Position numbers and translations under genes: made by a program
The notes under the pieces: generated by a model
Told to the model about the DNA's origin: nothing
Database searches by the model: none
Seen by the model: only the letters and a program-made list of their open reading frames with translations
Assembly (NCBI GenBank): GCA_021819605.1
Contig: JAKAQT010000008.1
Coordinates: 1 to 16,798, forward strand
Origin: Thermoplasmata archaeon
GTDB taxonomy: Archaea > Thermoplasmatota > Thermoplasmata > Thermoplasmatales > Thermoplasmataceae
Reading direction: 5' to 3'
Length of the DNA: 16,798 nt
In this document: in pieces, positions 1-7,928 of the stretch
Layout of the letters: every line of letters begins with the position of its first letter
How positions within the stretch are numbered: position 1 is the stretch's first letter

Positions 1-455
1 ATCTGAACCTTATTTCCGTACAGTCCATTCCATATGGCATACCTCAGGTAATTGGGCTTGGCGTTTTCTTCATTGCAATGATCGCAAGGGCAGCTTATTC
101 TCCTTTTGATATGAGTGAAAGCGATAGTGAACTGGTTTCAGGTCATTCCGTCGAGTATTCCGGCATGAGGTTCGGCATGTTCTACATGGGAATGTTCGGA
201 AGCATCTTCCTGGGTTCAATGATCGTGTCTCTCCTTTATCTCGGTGCGTACAATGGCCCTTTTTCAGGCGATGCAGGATTTATATATCTCTTCATAAAGG
301 CAATGGTACTGGTCATACTTTCATTCACAATCTGGCTGTCAGTTCCAAGGATAAGGATCGACAGGTTTGTCAATATGGGATGGAAGTATCTCCTGCCGGC
401 AGCCATAATTAACCTGGTAATTGCAGGAATATTAACTCTGGGGTTGTCGCTATGA
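1..455 (+). CDS. nuoH: NADH-quinone oxidoreductase subunit H (NuoH), 3' part
   Basis: Partial gene: reading frame 3 is open from the left edge, so the first ~150 codons or more are outside the window. NuoH is the membrane subunit that joins the peripheral and membrane arms of complex I and helps form the quinone chamber. The visible part has the family signature: an arginine-rich loop (RAAYSPFDMSE) followed by SELVSGHSVEYSGMRFGMFY, where bacterial NuoH reads RxPFDLPEAESELVxGxxxEYSGMxF. Three hydrophobic segments follow (about window residues 56-75, 88-108 and 120-138 of the visible frame) and the protein ends on a membrane helix, as usual. The stop overlaps the nuoI start as ATGA, so translation is probably coupled. 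The ATG at 78 is internal and is not the start. Confidence 0.93.
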   Translation, partial: LNLISVQSIPYGIPQVIGLGVFFIAMIARAAYSPFDMSESDSELVSGHSVEYSGMRFGMFYMGMFGSIFLGSMIVSLLYLGAYNGPFSGDAGFIYLFIKAMVLVILSFTIWLSVPRIRIDRFVNMGWKYLLPAAIINLVIAGILTLGLSL

Positions 456-886
456 TAGAAGTTAAGGAACCAAAGAAGGAAATACCGCTGATAGGCACAA
501 TAAAGGCAGTTGTAACTGTGGGAAAGCACGCTTTTCAGAAACCAGTAACAGTGCAGTATCCAGAAGAGAAGCCGGATTACCCCGACAGGTTCAGGTTCAG
601 GATATTTCTTAGCCTTGACGACTGTGTGGGATGCACCCTCTGTGAGCAGGTCTGCCCAAACAAGAGCATAACAATGCAGAAGGTGAACCGGGATAATCCA
701 AGAAACAAGAGGCATATATATCCTGATGTTAACTTCGGAACCTGCACAATATGCCGCAATTGTGAAGAGATCTGTCCTACTGATGCCATTTACCTTACGC
801 ACGCATTCGAGCTCGCCAGGACAAGGAACAGCTTCACGTATTCCCCGGAAGAGCTCTCACTGCCTGAGGACGAGGTGATAAAGTGA
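452..886 (+). CDS. nuoI: NADH-quinone oxidoreductase subunit I (NuoI), 8Fe ferredoxin-type
   Basis: Carries the last two [4Fe-4S] clusters (N6a and N6b) that pass electrons to the quinone-reducing end of complex I. In 144 aa there are two complete CxxCxxCxxxCP motifs: Cys58, 61, 64, 68 and Cys98, 101, 104, 108, the normal 2x[4Fe-4S] spacing. The N-terminal 45 residues (LIGTIKAVVTVGKHAF...) match the amphipathic membrane-associated helix at the start of NuoI. The ATG overlaps the nuoH stop by 4 nt. At the 3' end a GAGGTGAT ribosome site (872-879), inside nuoI, serves the next gene. NuoI is the only iron-sulfur subunit of complex I encoded in this window; NuoB, NuoCD and NuoA would be expected upstream. 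Confidence 0.95.
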   Translation: MIEVKEPKKEIPLIGTIKAVVTVGKHAFQKPVTVQYPEEKPDYPDRFRFRIFLSLDDCVGCTLCEQVCPNKSITMQKVNRDNPRNKRHIYPDVNFGTCTICRNCEEICPTDAIYLTHAFELARTRNSFTYSPEELSLPEDEVIK

Positions 887-1131
887 TCTATACCATCGTC
901 CTCATACTGTTTGCCATTATCCTGATACCCCTTGCGCTAAAGACCGTTGCAGAAAAGAACCTTACGCATTCTGCGGTTTATCTGATGGTCTTCCTGGTAA
1001 TGCTCTCTGCACTCTTCATATTCCTGGGTGGATCAATAATAGGGGCAGTTGAGCTTTTAGTCTTTGTGGGCGCAGTAGTAACACTCCTTGTGTTTACCCT
1101 GATGCTCAGCGGAGGTAAGGAACTTGAATAA
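883..1131 (+). CDS. nuoJ: NuoJ N-terminal part (split subunit J)
   Basis: 82 aa, nearly all membrane: helices at about residues 1-20, 28-49 and 53-76. The run GAVELLVFVGAVVTLLVFTLML matches the conserved third helix of NuoJ (bacterial AxxQVLVYAGAVxVLFLFVIML), the helix with the pi-bulge that takes part in coupling in complex I. It stops after this helix, so it covers only the front of a normal ~160-200 aa NuoJ; the rest is the next ORF. Start is GTG at 883, overlapping the nuoI stop (GTGA) and preceded by GAGGTGAT at 872-879, an almost perfect anti-16S match. The break is not a simple point mutation: the second ORF has its own ribosome site. Confidence 0.88.
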   Translation: MIYTIVLILFAIILIPLALKTVAEKNLTHSAVYLMVFLVMLSALFIFLGGSIIGAVELLVFVGAVVTLLVFTLMLSGGKELE

Positions 1132-1342
1132 TAAATTATCAGCAGTTGCGGCTGCCCTATTCCTGGTTGTATTTGGAATTGAAGTGGCAAGGATAAGGTA
1201 CAACTTCACCCCATCTTCACAGAACATTGCCCAGATTGGAACCACGCTGTTCGGAAAATACCTTATACCATTTGAACTGCTTTCGCTCATTCTGGTGGCC
1301 GGAATCATAGGCATGTTCTATATAGCAGGGAGGGAAGATTAA
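1124..1342 (+). CDS. NuoJ C-terminal part (split subunit J)
   Basis: 72 aa with two membrane helices (about residues 4-22 and 46-67). The stretch TTLFGKYLIPFELLSLILVAGIIG fits the C-terminal helix region of NuoJ (bacterial LGxxLFxxYLLPFELASxLLLVAxVGA). Start taken as TTG at 1124 because a perfect GGAGGTAA lies at 1111-1118, 5-7 nt upstream; the ORF overlaps the first half by 8 nt in another frame and ends in TAATG shared with nuoK. J split in two is known from the fpo operon of Methanosarcina (written fpoJJ), so two separate polypeptides are more likely than a sequencing frameshift. I infer both halves assemble in the membrane arm. Confidence 0.82.
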   Translation: MNNKLSAVAAALFLVVFGIEVARIRYNFTPSSQNIAQIGTTLFGKYLIPFELLSLILVAGIIGMFYIAGRED

Positions 1343-1641
1343 TGCAGATACTTCTTGTGAGCATGCTTTCCCTTATCCTCTTTGTCATCGGCCTCTATGG
1401 GGTAATGACGTCCAACATCGGCATTAAGATGCTGATCTCCCTTGAAATAATCATTAACTCTGCAATTCTCAATCTCGTTGCCGTGGCAATAGCCTACGGC
1501 TCAGTGGATCCACTCATAATGGCGCTGTTTGGCATTGCCATAGGCGCAGTGGAATCAGTTGTGGGCCTCAGTCTGCTCACAGCCACATATAAAAAGGTCG
1601 GCAGGATTGCCATTTCCCTGCTGAAGGAGATAAAGTGGTAA
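1342..1641 (+). CDS. nuoK: NADH-quinone oxidoreductase subunit K (NuoK)
   Basis: Small antiporter-like (MrpC-type) membrane subunit of the complex I proton path. 99 aa, the standard length, with three transmembrane helices. The two membrane glutamates typical of the family are visible: one in SLEIIINSAILN (helix 2) and one in GAVESVVGLS (helix 3), equivalent to E36 and E72 of the E. coli subunit. Starts with ATG overlapping the previous stop by one base (TAATG), with GGGAGGG at about 1328-1334 as ribosome site. nuoL begins 1 nt after the stop. Confidence 0.94.
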   Translation: MQILLVSMLSLILFVIGLYGVMTSNIGIKMLISLEIIINSAILNLVAVAIAYGSVDPLIMALFGIAIGAVESVVGLSLLTATYKKVGRIAISLLKEIKW

Positions 1642-1642
1642 C

Positions 1643-3580
1643 ATGTATTGGCCTGGTTGGTTCATATTTCTAAGTCCTCTCATTGGTGCCCCAATAGCTC
1701 TCGCAGTTGGGAAGCGTTATAAATCGCTGGCGGGAATCATAGCATCCCTTGCTGTTGGCGGAGCACTGGTTGCCTCTATCATAACATTTTTCTTCGTTGA
1801 TGCCGGAACGGTTGTGTCAAACAGCTCAAAACTTTATGTTGTTACCGGACAATACGCATACAACCATTACCTGTGGTTTTTCAACATAGATATTGGCATA
1901 TTCATTGACAGGCTCTCCATAATGATGGCGCTTATGGTGTCATTTGTGTCACTGATGATACATCTCTTTGCCTTATACTACATGAAGAATGATCCGAATA
2001 AGCATGTGTATTTTGCTGAAACATCCCTGTTTACAGCGGGAATGCTTGGCCTTGTGGTAGCTTCAAACCTGGTTGTATTCTTCCTGTTCTGGGAACTGGT
2101 GGGACTGTGTTCATACCTCCTCATAGGCTTCTGGTTTTTCAAGCCAAATGCCACAGCTGCTGCCAAGAAGGCATTCATAGTGACAAGAGTTGGCGACCTG
2201 CTATTCCTTGTTGGTATGGCAATTCTCTACGATTCCCTGGTTGGTTTTCCAGGTCTCGGCAGCAACAGCCCGCTCAGCATACCATTCCTTATCAACAACG
2301 CCAGTCTGATTGCTTCCTATATAGGAAAGAACACCCTTGGCATTGTCGCCGTACTGTTTCTGGCCGGAGCGGCAGGTAAATCTGCACAGTTCCCGCTTCA
2401 CGTATGGATACCAGATGCAATGGAAGGTCCAACTACAGTTTCCGCCCTTATCCATGCAGCAACAATGGTTACTGCCGGGGTCTATCTTGTTGCAAGGGTC
2501 TTCAATATATTTTACGCAGCTGCACCGTTCGCACTCTATTCAGTGGCCATACTTGGAGCCTTTACTGCGGTGTTTGCAGGAATAATTGGAATATTTGTAA
2601 ATGACATAAAACGTATCCTGGCATATTCAACAATAAGCCAGATAGGTTACATGTTTGCAGCCATAGGCCTTGGCGGTCTGTTCGGTTATGCTGCTGTACC
2701 TCTGGGGATGTTCCATCTGGTTGTTCACGCTGTGTTTAAGGCACTTCTGTTCATGGCAGCCGGTGCCATACTCATAGCCCTCATGGACCTCAGGGATACA
2801 AGGGATATGGGTGGGCTGTGGAGAAAGATGCCCATGACAGTCACCCTTCTCTTCATAGGATCGCTGGCACTCATAGCATTTCCGGGAACTGCAGGCTACT
2901 TCTCCAAGGATTCAATAATTTCAGCTTCCTGGCTCTACTATGCGCATTATGGCACAGCCTGGAGTTTTATCCCATGGATATTCCTTGCTACCGGCTCGCT
3001 TCTCACCACACTTTACACCTTCAGGATGTTCTTCCGGGTCTCGCTTGGAAAGCCCCGGTCACACCTGGCTGAGCATGCGAAGGACCCCTCTGTCTGGGCA
3101 CTCATACCATTGTTCATCCTGGCCGCAGGTGCACTTTTACTTGGCCTCATACAGACTCCCTTCTATAATTTCATCACTCCAGAAGCTTTCGTTCCGTCAG
3201 TTCCCATTTACATTGAGGCTATACCCATCACGCTACTCGCCATCGGCCTTATTGTGACATATGTTCTTTACGGCACAGACAGGTGGAGACACATGGATTT
3301 CAGCAAGAACAGGCTTTACAGGCTTGCGAAGAACAAGTTCTACCTTGACACACTGTTCACCAACATAATTGCTGAGAGAGTCATAACACCTGTATCAGGA
3401 GGAATTGCTACATTTGAGAATGCGTACAACAACGCAGTGGACAGGACGGGGTCAGGAACATTGAGTCTTGGTTCATTCTTCAGGAAGCTGCAGGACGGAG
3501 TTGTGGAGAACTACTTTGTTGTTCTAATAATAGGCATTTCCATTGTTTTTATCATAATGCTTCTGGCGGGGTTGATGTAA
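1643..3580 (+). CDS. nuoL: NADH-quinone oxidoreductase subunit L (NuoL)
   Basis: Distal antiporter-like proton-pumping subunit of complex I. 645 aa, near the usual 610-660. The proton_antipo core is clear: Glu151 in FFLFWELVGLCSYLLIG (the helix 5 glutamate) and Lys246 in AGKSAQFPLHVWIPDAMEGP (the helix 7 lysine), followed by TTVSALIHAATMVTAGVYL and NDIKRILAYSTISQIGYM. The last ~100 residues hold the soluble amphipathic stretch and a final membrane helix (VVLIIGISIVFIIMLLAGL) expected of the lateral HL helix and its anchor, which separates NuoL from NuoM and NuoN. Start ATG lies 1 nt behind the nuoK stop, with GGAG at 1626-1629 upstream. Confidence 0.96.
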   Translation: MYWPGWFIFLSPLIGAPIALAVGKRYKSLAGIIASLAVGGALVASIITFFFVDAGTVVSNSSKLYVVTGQYAYNHYLWFFNIDIGIFIDRLSIMMALMVSFVSLMIHLFALYYMKNDPNKHVYFAETSLFTAGMLGLVVASNLVVFFLFWELVGLCSYLLIGFWFFKPNATAAAKKAFIVTRVGDLLFLVGMAILYDSLVGFPGLGSNSPLSIPFLINNASLIASYIGKNTLGIVAVLFLAGAAGKSAQFPLHVWIPDAMEGPTTVSALIHAATMVTAGVYLVARVFNIFYAAAPFALYSVAILGAFTAVFAGIIGIFVNDIKRILAYSTISQIGYMFAAIGLGGLFGYAAVPLGMFHLVVHAVFKALLFMAAGAILIALMDLRDTRDMGGLWRKMPMTVTLLFIGSLALIAFPGTAGYFSKDSIISASWLYYAHYGTAWSFIPWIFLATGSLLTTLYTFRMFFRVSLGKPRSHLAEHAKDPSVWALIPLFILAAGALLLGLIQTPFYNFITPEAFVPSVPIYIEAIPITLLAIGLIVTYVLYGTDRWRHMDFSKNRLYRLAKNKFYLDTLFTNIIAERVITPVSGGIATFENAYNNAVDRTGSGTLSLGSFFRKLQDGVVENYFVVLIIGISIVFIIMLLAGLM

Positions 3581-3581
3581 C

Positions 3582-5063
3582 TTGTTCATTCTCATACTTT
3601 TCATAATAATGGTACTTGCCTCAGTGGTCTCTTTCGGTTTTATGGACCGCAGGCGTGAATATGCCCTTATCGCCACTGCCATATTCCTCGTCGCCACAAT
3701 AGTATACAGCATACTGAGATTCAGCACTGGCTACGGGTCGGGAGGATTCCGTTCAGAGAGTGTTTACAATCTTGCACCCTCCATCGGAATAGCATTCTCC
3801 ATTGGAGTGAGCGGCTTTGCTGACGCGCTGCTCATACTATCCGGAATAGTAATATTCATCGCGGCTTTCATAGCCGGGAAGCATGAATTCACCCAGACAA
3901 TGTATTCATATATCATGATAACCGAGGTCGGGCTCTATGGAATACTTATCTCCAGAGACTTTCTGTTCTTCTATATATTCTGGGAAGTCGTGCTTATACC
4001 TGTATACTTCATGGTTGCGCAGTATGGGGGAAGAAACAAGGATCATGTTTCACTGAAGTTCTTCGTGTATACCCACATAGGTTCAGTTTTTCTTCTCCTT
4101 GCCATATTCACAGTGTACGCATATCACTATGATGCAACGGGAGTATTCACCTTCGAGATAGGTGCACTGATGCAGTCGAAGTACATTGAAATGATTCCAA
4201 CTGCCCTCAGGTATTTCGCAGTTTTCGGTTTCTTATTTGCATTTCTGGTGAAGATGCCTTCTTTCCCCCTTCACTCATGGCTTCCTGACACATATGAGAC
4301 ATCCCCCTACCCGGGCACTGTTATACTTGCGGGTGGACTATCCCTGATGGGTGGTTATGGCCTGTTCGGGATACTCATGCCAATATACAGTTCCCTTGGA
4401 ACCAGTGTGCTGCAGCTTCTGGTGGCCCTGGGTATCATCAGCCTCCTTTATTTCTCATTCACAGCTCTGATCCAGAAGAACCTCAAGCGCATGATGGCAT
4501 TTGCCAGTGCGGGAGCAATGGGCTTTGTCACACTTTCATTCGGCGCAGGCCTTCTGGAGGGCACAAAATATACTGCCAGCCTTGAGCTTGCTGGAGGAAT
4601 GTTCCAGATAGTGGCTCATGGGCTCATCATGGCCATGATATTCACGGCGCTGTATTTCATAAAGATGAGCACAGGAAAGGAAACAACCTACGGTCTCGGT
4701 GGCATCTACCGTGAAGTGCCCATGCTCAGCACATTCCTTCTTGCCGGGCTGCTCGCATCCCTGGGCCTTCCGGGGCTGGCAGGTTTTATCGGTGAGTTCT
4801 CAATCCTTGTGGGGTCTTTTGCAGCAATCGGCTGGCTCATACTGCTGGTGATACTTGGAATGATAGTGACAGCATCTTATCACATATGGGCAGCGCAGAG
4901 ATCGCTTTATGGGCCTTATAATGAGAATCTTGGCAAGATCGCAGACTTGACGCCATCCAGATTTGCCATACTTATTGGGACATTCGCCGCCATATTCATT
5001 CTCGGAATAGTTCCAAACCTGATCTATGGCATACTCGTATCCTATGTTGGGGGAATAATCTAA
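3582..5063 (+). CDS. nuoM: NADH-quinone oxidoreductase subunit M (NuoM)
   Basis: Middle antiporter-like proton-pumping subunit. 493 aa, usual length, about 14 membrane helices. Signature residues: Glu135 in FFYIFWEVVLIPVYFMV and Lys224 in FLVKMPSFPLHSWLPDTYE; the following SPYPGTVILAGGLSLMGGYGLF and LKRMMAFASAGAMGFV are family blocks. Start taken as TTG at 3582, one nt after the nuoL stop, because it gives a full first helix; the next in-frame ATG (3609, residue 10) would trim that helix and cannot be excluded. The ribosome site is weak (GGGGTTGAT, 3568-3576). The stop shares TAATG with nuoN. Confidence 0.95.
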   Translation: MFILILFIIMVLASVVSFGFMDRRREYALIATAIFLVATIVYSILRFSTGYGSGGFRSESVYNLAPSIGIAFSIGVSGFADALLILSGIVIFIAAFIAGKHEFTQTMYSYIMITEVGLYGILISRDFLFFYIFWEVVLIPVYFMVAQYGGRNKDHVSLKFFVYTHIGSVFLLLAIFTVYAYHYDATGVFTFEIGALMQSKYIEMIPTALRYFAVFGFLFAFLVKMPSFPLHSWLPDTYETSPYPGTVILAGGLSLMGGYGLFGILMPIYSSLGTSVLQLLVALGIISLLYFSFTALIQKNLKRMMAFASAGAMGFVTLSFGAGLLEGTKYTASLELAGGMFQIVAHGLIMAMIFTALYFIKMSTGKETTYGLGGIYREVPMLSTFLLAGLLASLGLPGLAGFIGEFSILVGSFAAIGWLILLVILGMIVTASYHIWAAQRSLYGPYNENLGKIADLTPSRFAILIGTFAAIFILGIVPNLIYGILVSYVGGII

Positions 5064-6511
5064 TGACAGCTGCAATAATTTCACTGAGTGGAGCACAGGC
5101 TCTTGTAACCTTCACGCCTGAGATATTCCTTGGGCTTGTGGGTTTCATAATCCTTGCCCTGGGTACCTTCAAAATCGATAAGCGCATAATCTCATGGATC
5201 TCCTTTGGAGCCCTGGGAATATCTGCGATCATGGTATTTTTCCTTTCTCCGGTTGGAAAATCCCTCTTTCACGGCACTTTCCAGTACTCAGACTTCGGCA
5301 TATACTTCGCCATAGTCATGCTGCTTTCTGGAATGCTCATTTCATATCCGGCAACAAGGGCAATTAAATCAAAGAGTGAGGTATTCTACGCAACTCTGCT
5401 CTTTGTTTCAGTTGGCATGATATTTGCCGCATTCAGCTACAACATAATCACGCTTTTCGTGGCATTTGAATCAGTTAGTATAGGTACATATGTGCTCGCA
5501 AGCTTTGGCAAATCCAGGCGTAACCTGGAGGGCACAATAAAGTACTTCTTCACTGGAACAATCGCAACGGCGTTCATACTTTTCGGGGCCTCATTCTTCT
5601 TTCTTCAGACCGGAACATTTGATCTCCAGGTACTGAAATCAGCTTCACCTTCACCGGAACTCCTCATTTCGCTGGTGTTCCTCGTAATCGGCTTTGGCTT
5701 CAAGCTGGCAATATTCCCAATGCACCAGTGGGCACTTGATGCCTATGATGGCACAGAAAACTCCATCTCTGCGTATCTTGCTGCCGGAAGCAAGATCCTG
5801 GCTTTTCTGGTAATACTGAAGATATTCCTTGTGGGTTTCTCTTCGGATTTCAGGGATGTTTCATATCTCTTCATCATACTTTCCATACTGACAATGACAT
5901 ACGGCAACGTTGCAGCCCTCTCTCAGAACAACCTTAAAAGGCTCCTGGCATATTCCAGCATAGCGCAGGCGGGGTACCTGATACTTGTGCTTGCAGTTGT
6001 CGGCTTTGTGGGAAACACAAATTCTGCAGTGGTTGATGTGGCAGTTGCGGCAGGAATGTTCTATGCTCTCGTTTATGTGTTCATGAAGGGAGGGGCTTTC
6101 ATAACGCTGAATCTGATCAAGAAAGACAATGTCATGATCAGCGACGTTTCGGGCCTGGCCAAGAAATCACCTGCAACTGCAGTAAGCTTCGCAGTGATGC
6201 TCCTTGCACTGGCGGGAGTCCCAATAACAGGAGGCTTCTTTGCCAAGTATCTTCTTTTCCTGTCACTCATAGAGGGGAACCTCTGGTGGCTTGCCATAAT
6301 CGCCATACTGAACAGCGCAATTTCTGTTTTCTATTATTTCAGGATAATTCTGTATATGTTTGGGAAGGATCCCATTCCTGGAGAATCCTTTGATATGTCA
6401 ACCTCAGCCAGGGTGCCCATATACGCTTCTGCATTCATAACAGTGGCCCTTTCAGTGGTTGTCATCTGGTGGCCCTCCCTTATAAGCATGGCAAATGGAT
6501 TATTCGGGTGA
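5063..6511 (+). CDS. nuoN: NADH-quinone oxidoreductase subunit N (NuoN)
   Basis: Third antiporter-like proton-pumping subunit, nearest the NuoAJK end of the membrane arm. 482 aa, typical. Glu136 in LFVAFESVSIGTYVLASFG and Lys214 in GFGFKLAIFPMHQWALDAYD are the expected helix 5 and helix 7 charges; the block TENSISAYLAAGSKILAF matches the NuoN version (TPVTAFLATGSKAAAF) rather than L or M. Also NNLKRLLAYSSIAQAGYLI and LALAGVPITGGFFAKY. ATG overlaps the nuoM stop by one base, with GGGGGA about 9 nt upstream. In most complex I operons nuoN is last; here two more ORFs follow without a gap. Confidence 0.96.
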   Translation: MTAAIISLSGAQALVTFTPEIFLGLVGFIILALGTFKIDKRIISWISFGALGISAIMVFFLSPVGKSLFHGTFQYSDFGIYFAIVMLLSGMLISYPATRAIKSKSEVFYATLLFVSVGMIFAAFSYNIITLFVAFESVSIGTYVLASFGKSRRNLEGTIKYFFTGTIATAFILFGASFFFLQTGTFDLQVLKSASPSPELLISLVFLVIGFGFKLAIFPMHQWALDAYDGTENSISAYLAAGSKILAFLVILKIFLVGFSSDFRDVSYLFIILSILTMTYGNVAALSQNNLKRLLAYSSIAQAGYLILVLAVVGFVGNTNSAVVDVAVAAGMFYALVYVFMKGGAFITLNLIKKDNVMISDVSGLAKKSPATAVSFAVMLLALAGVPITGGFFAKYLLFLSLIEGNLWWLAIIAILNSAISVFYYFRIILYMFGKDPIPGESFDMSTSARVPIYASAFITVALSVVVIWWPSLISMANGLFG

Positions 6512-6516
6512 TTTAA

Positions 6517-6882
6517 ATGTCCATAGACAGTGATATGGAAATAATCAAGAGTGCAATAATGTACGGCGATATCGGAGATGCGGAGAAGGTGATCCAGAGG
6601 AGCATAAGGAATCTCGGAATCATCCTGAAGCGGAGAGGCAGACCGGAACTGCAGGACTATCTGGAGTTTCTGAAAGCTCTTGACAGCCTCCTCAGATCAC
6701 AGGTAACACTGGAGCAGTTCAAATCCATCAGCGGAGGAATCCATGGCCTTGAAAACCTTCTTGAAAGACACACAGGCGAACATGGTTATCTGCCTTCGCT
6801 GTTCTATCTTCTGCAGCTTTCCATTGATAGGTACAATGTCAGGTATCCTGAATTTGACATGAAGAGGTGCGATGATCTATGA
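6517..6882 (+). CDS. unknown 121-aa protein at the end of the nuo operon
   Basis: Not recognised. A soluble, charged protein with no signal peptide or membrane segment, predicted by eye to be nearly all alpha-helix (repeated heptad-like runs such as YLEFLKALDSLLRSQ and LFYLLQLSIDRYN). One cysteine, near the C-terminus (KRCDDL). It begins 5 nt after the nuoN stop and has a strong ribosome site, GGGTGAT at 6506-6512, itself inside the nuoN end, and it ends in an ATGA overlap with the next ORF. That architecture says it is translated and made together with complex I. A helper in assembly or a peripheral subunit is my inference only; no family evidence supports a particular role. Confidence 0.75.
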   Translation: MSIDSDMEIIKSAIMYGDIGDAEKVIQRSIRNLGIILKRRGRPELQDYLEFLKALDSLLRSQVTLEQFKSISGGIHGLENLLERHTGEHGYLPSLFYLLQLSIDRYNVRYPEFDMKRCDDL

Positions 6883-7133
6883 CTGCAAGGTTTGACGATT
6901 GCTTTTCCCACATTGAGGAAAATGAGGAATCTGCAGCGGAATGCATACACTGCCTTAAGAAGCACGGTGAACAGGTCATGTACGATCCGGTGCAGAAACG
7001 CCTGATCCTTGGCAGGGAGATATACGATGACAGTTATTCCAAAGCCATGCAAACACTTACCGACCTTCTGAAAATCACTTCCCTGGAAGATTATCAGGCT
7101 ATGGACAGGAAGTATAATCTCACAATGTACTGA
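6879..7133 (+). CDS. unknown 84-aa CxxC protein at the end of the nuo operon
   Basis: Not recognised. Short acidic soluble protein. Near its start are Cys8, His11, then Cys22 and Cys25 in ECIHCLKKHG, so it has a CxxHx10CxxC arrangement that could hold one metal ion (zinc or iron); this is inference from spacing. The rest looks like a small alpha/beta domain with a strand pair (VMYDPVQKRLILGREIYDD) and C-terminal helices. ATG overlaps the previous stop (ATGA) and GAGGTG at 6864-6869 is a good ribosome site, supporting real translation. Last gene of the nuo operon: a 57-nt gap and a new promoter follow. Confidence 0.72.
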   Translation: MTARFDDCFSHIEENEESAAECIHCLKKHGEQVMYDPVQKRLILGREIYDDSYSKAMQTLTDLLKITSLEDYQAMDRKYNLTMY

Positions 7134-7158
7134 AGAAATTTCGCTACATGTGAGGTCA

Positions 7159-7168
7159 ATTTTTAAGT
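7159..7168 (+). promoter_or_regulatory. TATA box of the crotonase gene
   Basis: ATTTTTAAGT, centred about 27 nt before the ATG at 7191. The spacing implies transcription starts at or next to the ATG, a leaderless mRNA; no ribosome-site match lies before the start. Seen by eye, not tested. Confidence 0.5.
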
Positions 7169-7190
7169 CAAGTCCTGCATATTTGCACTC

Positions 7191-7928
7191 ATGTCTCTGG
7201 AGAGAGTTCCCCTTGTTAATCTGAGGAAAGAGGGTGATCTCAATGTTGTCACAATATCAAACGGAGTGAACAACAGCCTTACCAATGAAGGACTCAGGGA
7301 CATGATGATGGCCCTGACCGAAGCCATTTCAGGAAACAACAATTCCATAATGATCACAGGAAGTGGCGAGAGGGCATTTTCCGTTGGCTATTCGGCCTCC
7401 TGCACCAAGATATCCGATAAGATGCATCTGGAGGAAGCCTATTCACTTGGAACTTCAATTGCAAGGATAATACTGAGGAATGACCGGCCTGTCATATCCG
7501 CCATAAACGGCTATGCTCTTGGCCTGGGGCTTGAGATTGCACTGTGTTCTGATTTCATAATCAGCTCCAGGAGATCGCAATTCGGGATGCCGGAAATTAA
7601 GTTCGGGATTCCTTCGCTTACAGGTTTCGTTCCCGAGATACCTGACAAGTATCCGGGAGGGCTCTTTGCCGCAGTAAAATCAGGTGCCATATTCGGAATA
7701 CAGGAGGCTCAGGCGTTCGGCATGATAACAGGAATCATAGATTCCAGGAATTTCATGAGGGATGCCGAAAATTACTGCAGGAAAATGGAGACGAGGCTGG
7801 TGAGCATGCTCAAGCCAGCGGAACGCGTTGGCCAGTACAGGCAGGCTATAGATTCACTATTCTTCAGGATCTATTCACCCAGCTGCCTGACCATGACCGA
7901 ATTAGAGCGCTTCCGTAACAGTATTTGA
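7191..7928 (+). CDS. enoyl-CoA hydratase/isomerase (crotonase) family protein, atypical
   Basis: 245 aa, slightly shorter than usual (~255-265), soluble. Crotonase fold is shown by AINGYALGLGLEIALCSDF followed by SQFGMPEIKFGIPS. Both glutamates used by hydratases are kept: Glu115 (LEIAL) and Glu135 (MPEIKFG). The oxyanion-hole loops are unusual: the canonical AFxAGAD is AFSVGYS (residues 62-68), so Val65 takes the place of the NH-donating alanine and Tyr67-Ser68 replace Ala-Asp; in the second loop Leu112 sits where the family has a glycine (LGLGLE for GGGCE). CoA thioester binding is still likely but the substrate cannot be named. Own promoter, not part of the nuo operon. Its last 27 nt overlap the tatC 3' end on the other strand. 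Confidence 0.85.
   Translation: MSLERVPLVNLRKEGDLNVVTISNGVNNSLTNEGLRDMMMALTEAISGNNNSIMITGSGERAFSVGYSASCTKISDKMHLEEAYSLGTSIARIILRNDRPVISAINGYALGLGLEIALCSDFIISSRRSQFGMPEIKFGIPSLTGFVPEIPDKYPGGLFAAVKSGAIFGIQEAQAFGMITGIIDSRNFMRDAENYCRKMETRLVSMLKPAERVGQYRQAIDSLFFRIYSPSCLTMTELERFRNSI

Noticed and set aside
78..455. A complete 125-aa small membrane protein starting at 78
   Set aside because: The frame continues upstream to the left edge with hydrophobic NuoH-like sequence, so 78 is an internal methionine.
236..802. 188-aa minus-strand open frame across nuoH and nuoI
   Set aside because: Lies over two certain genes with clear family motifs on the + strand; its own translation resembles no family and it has no start signal.
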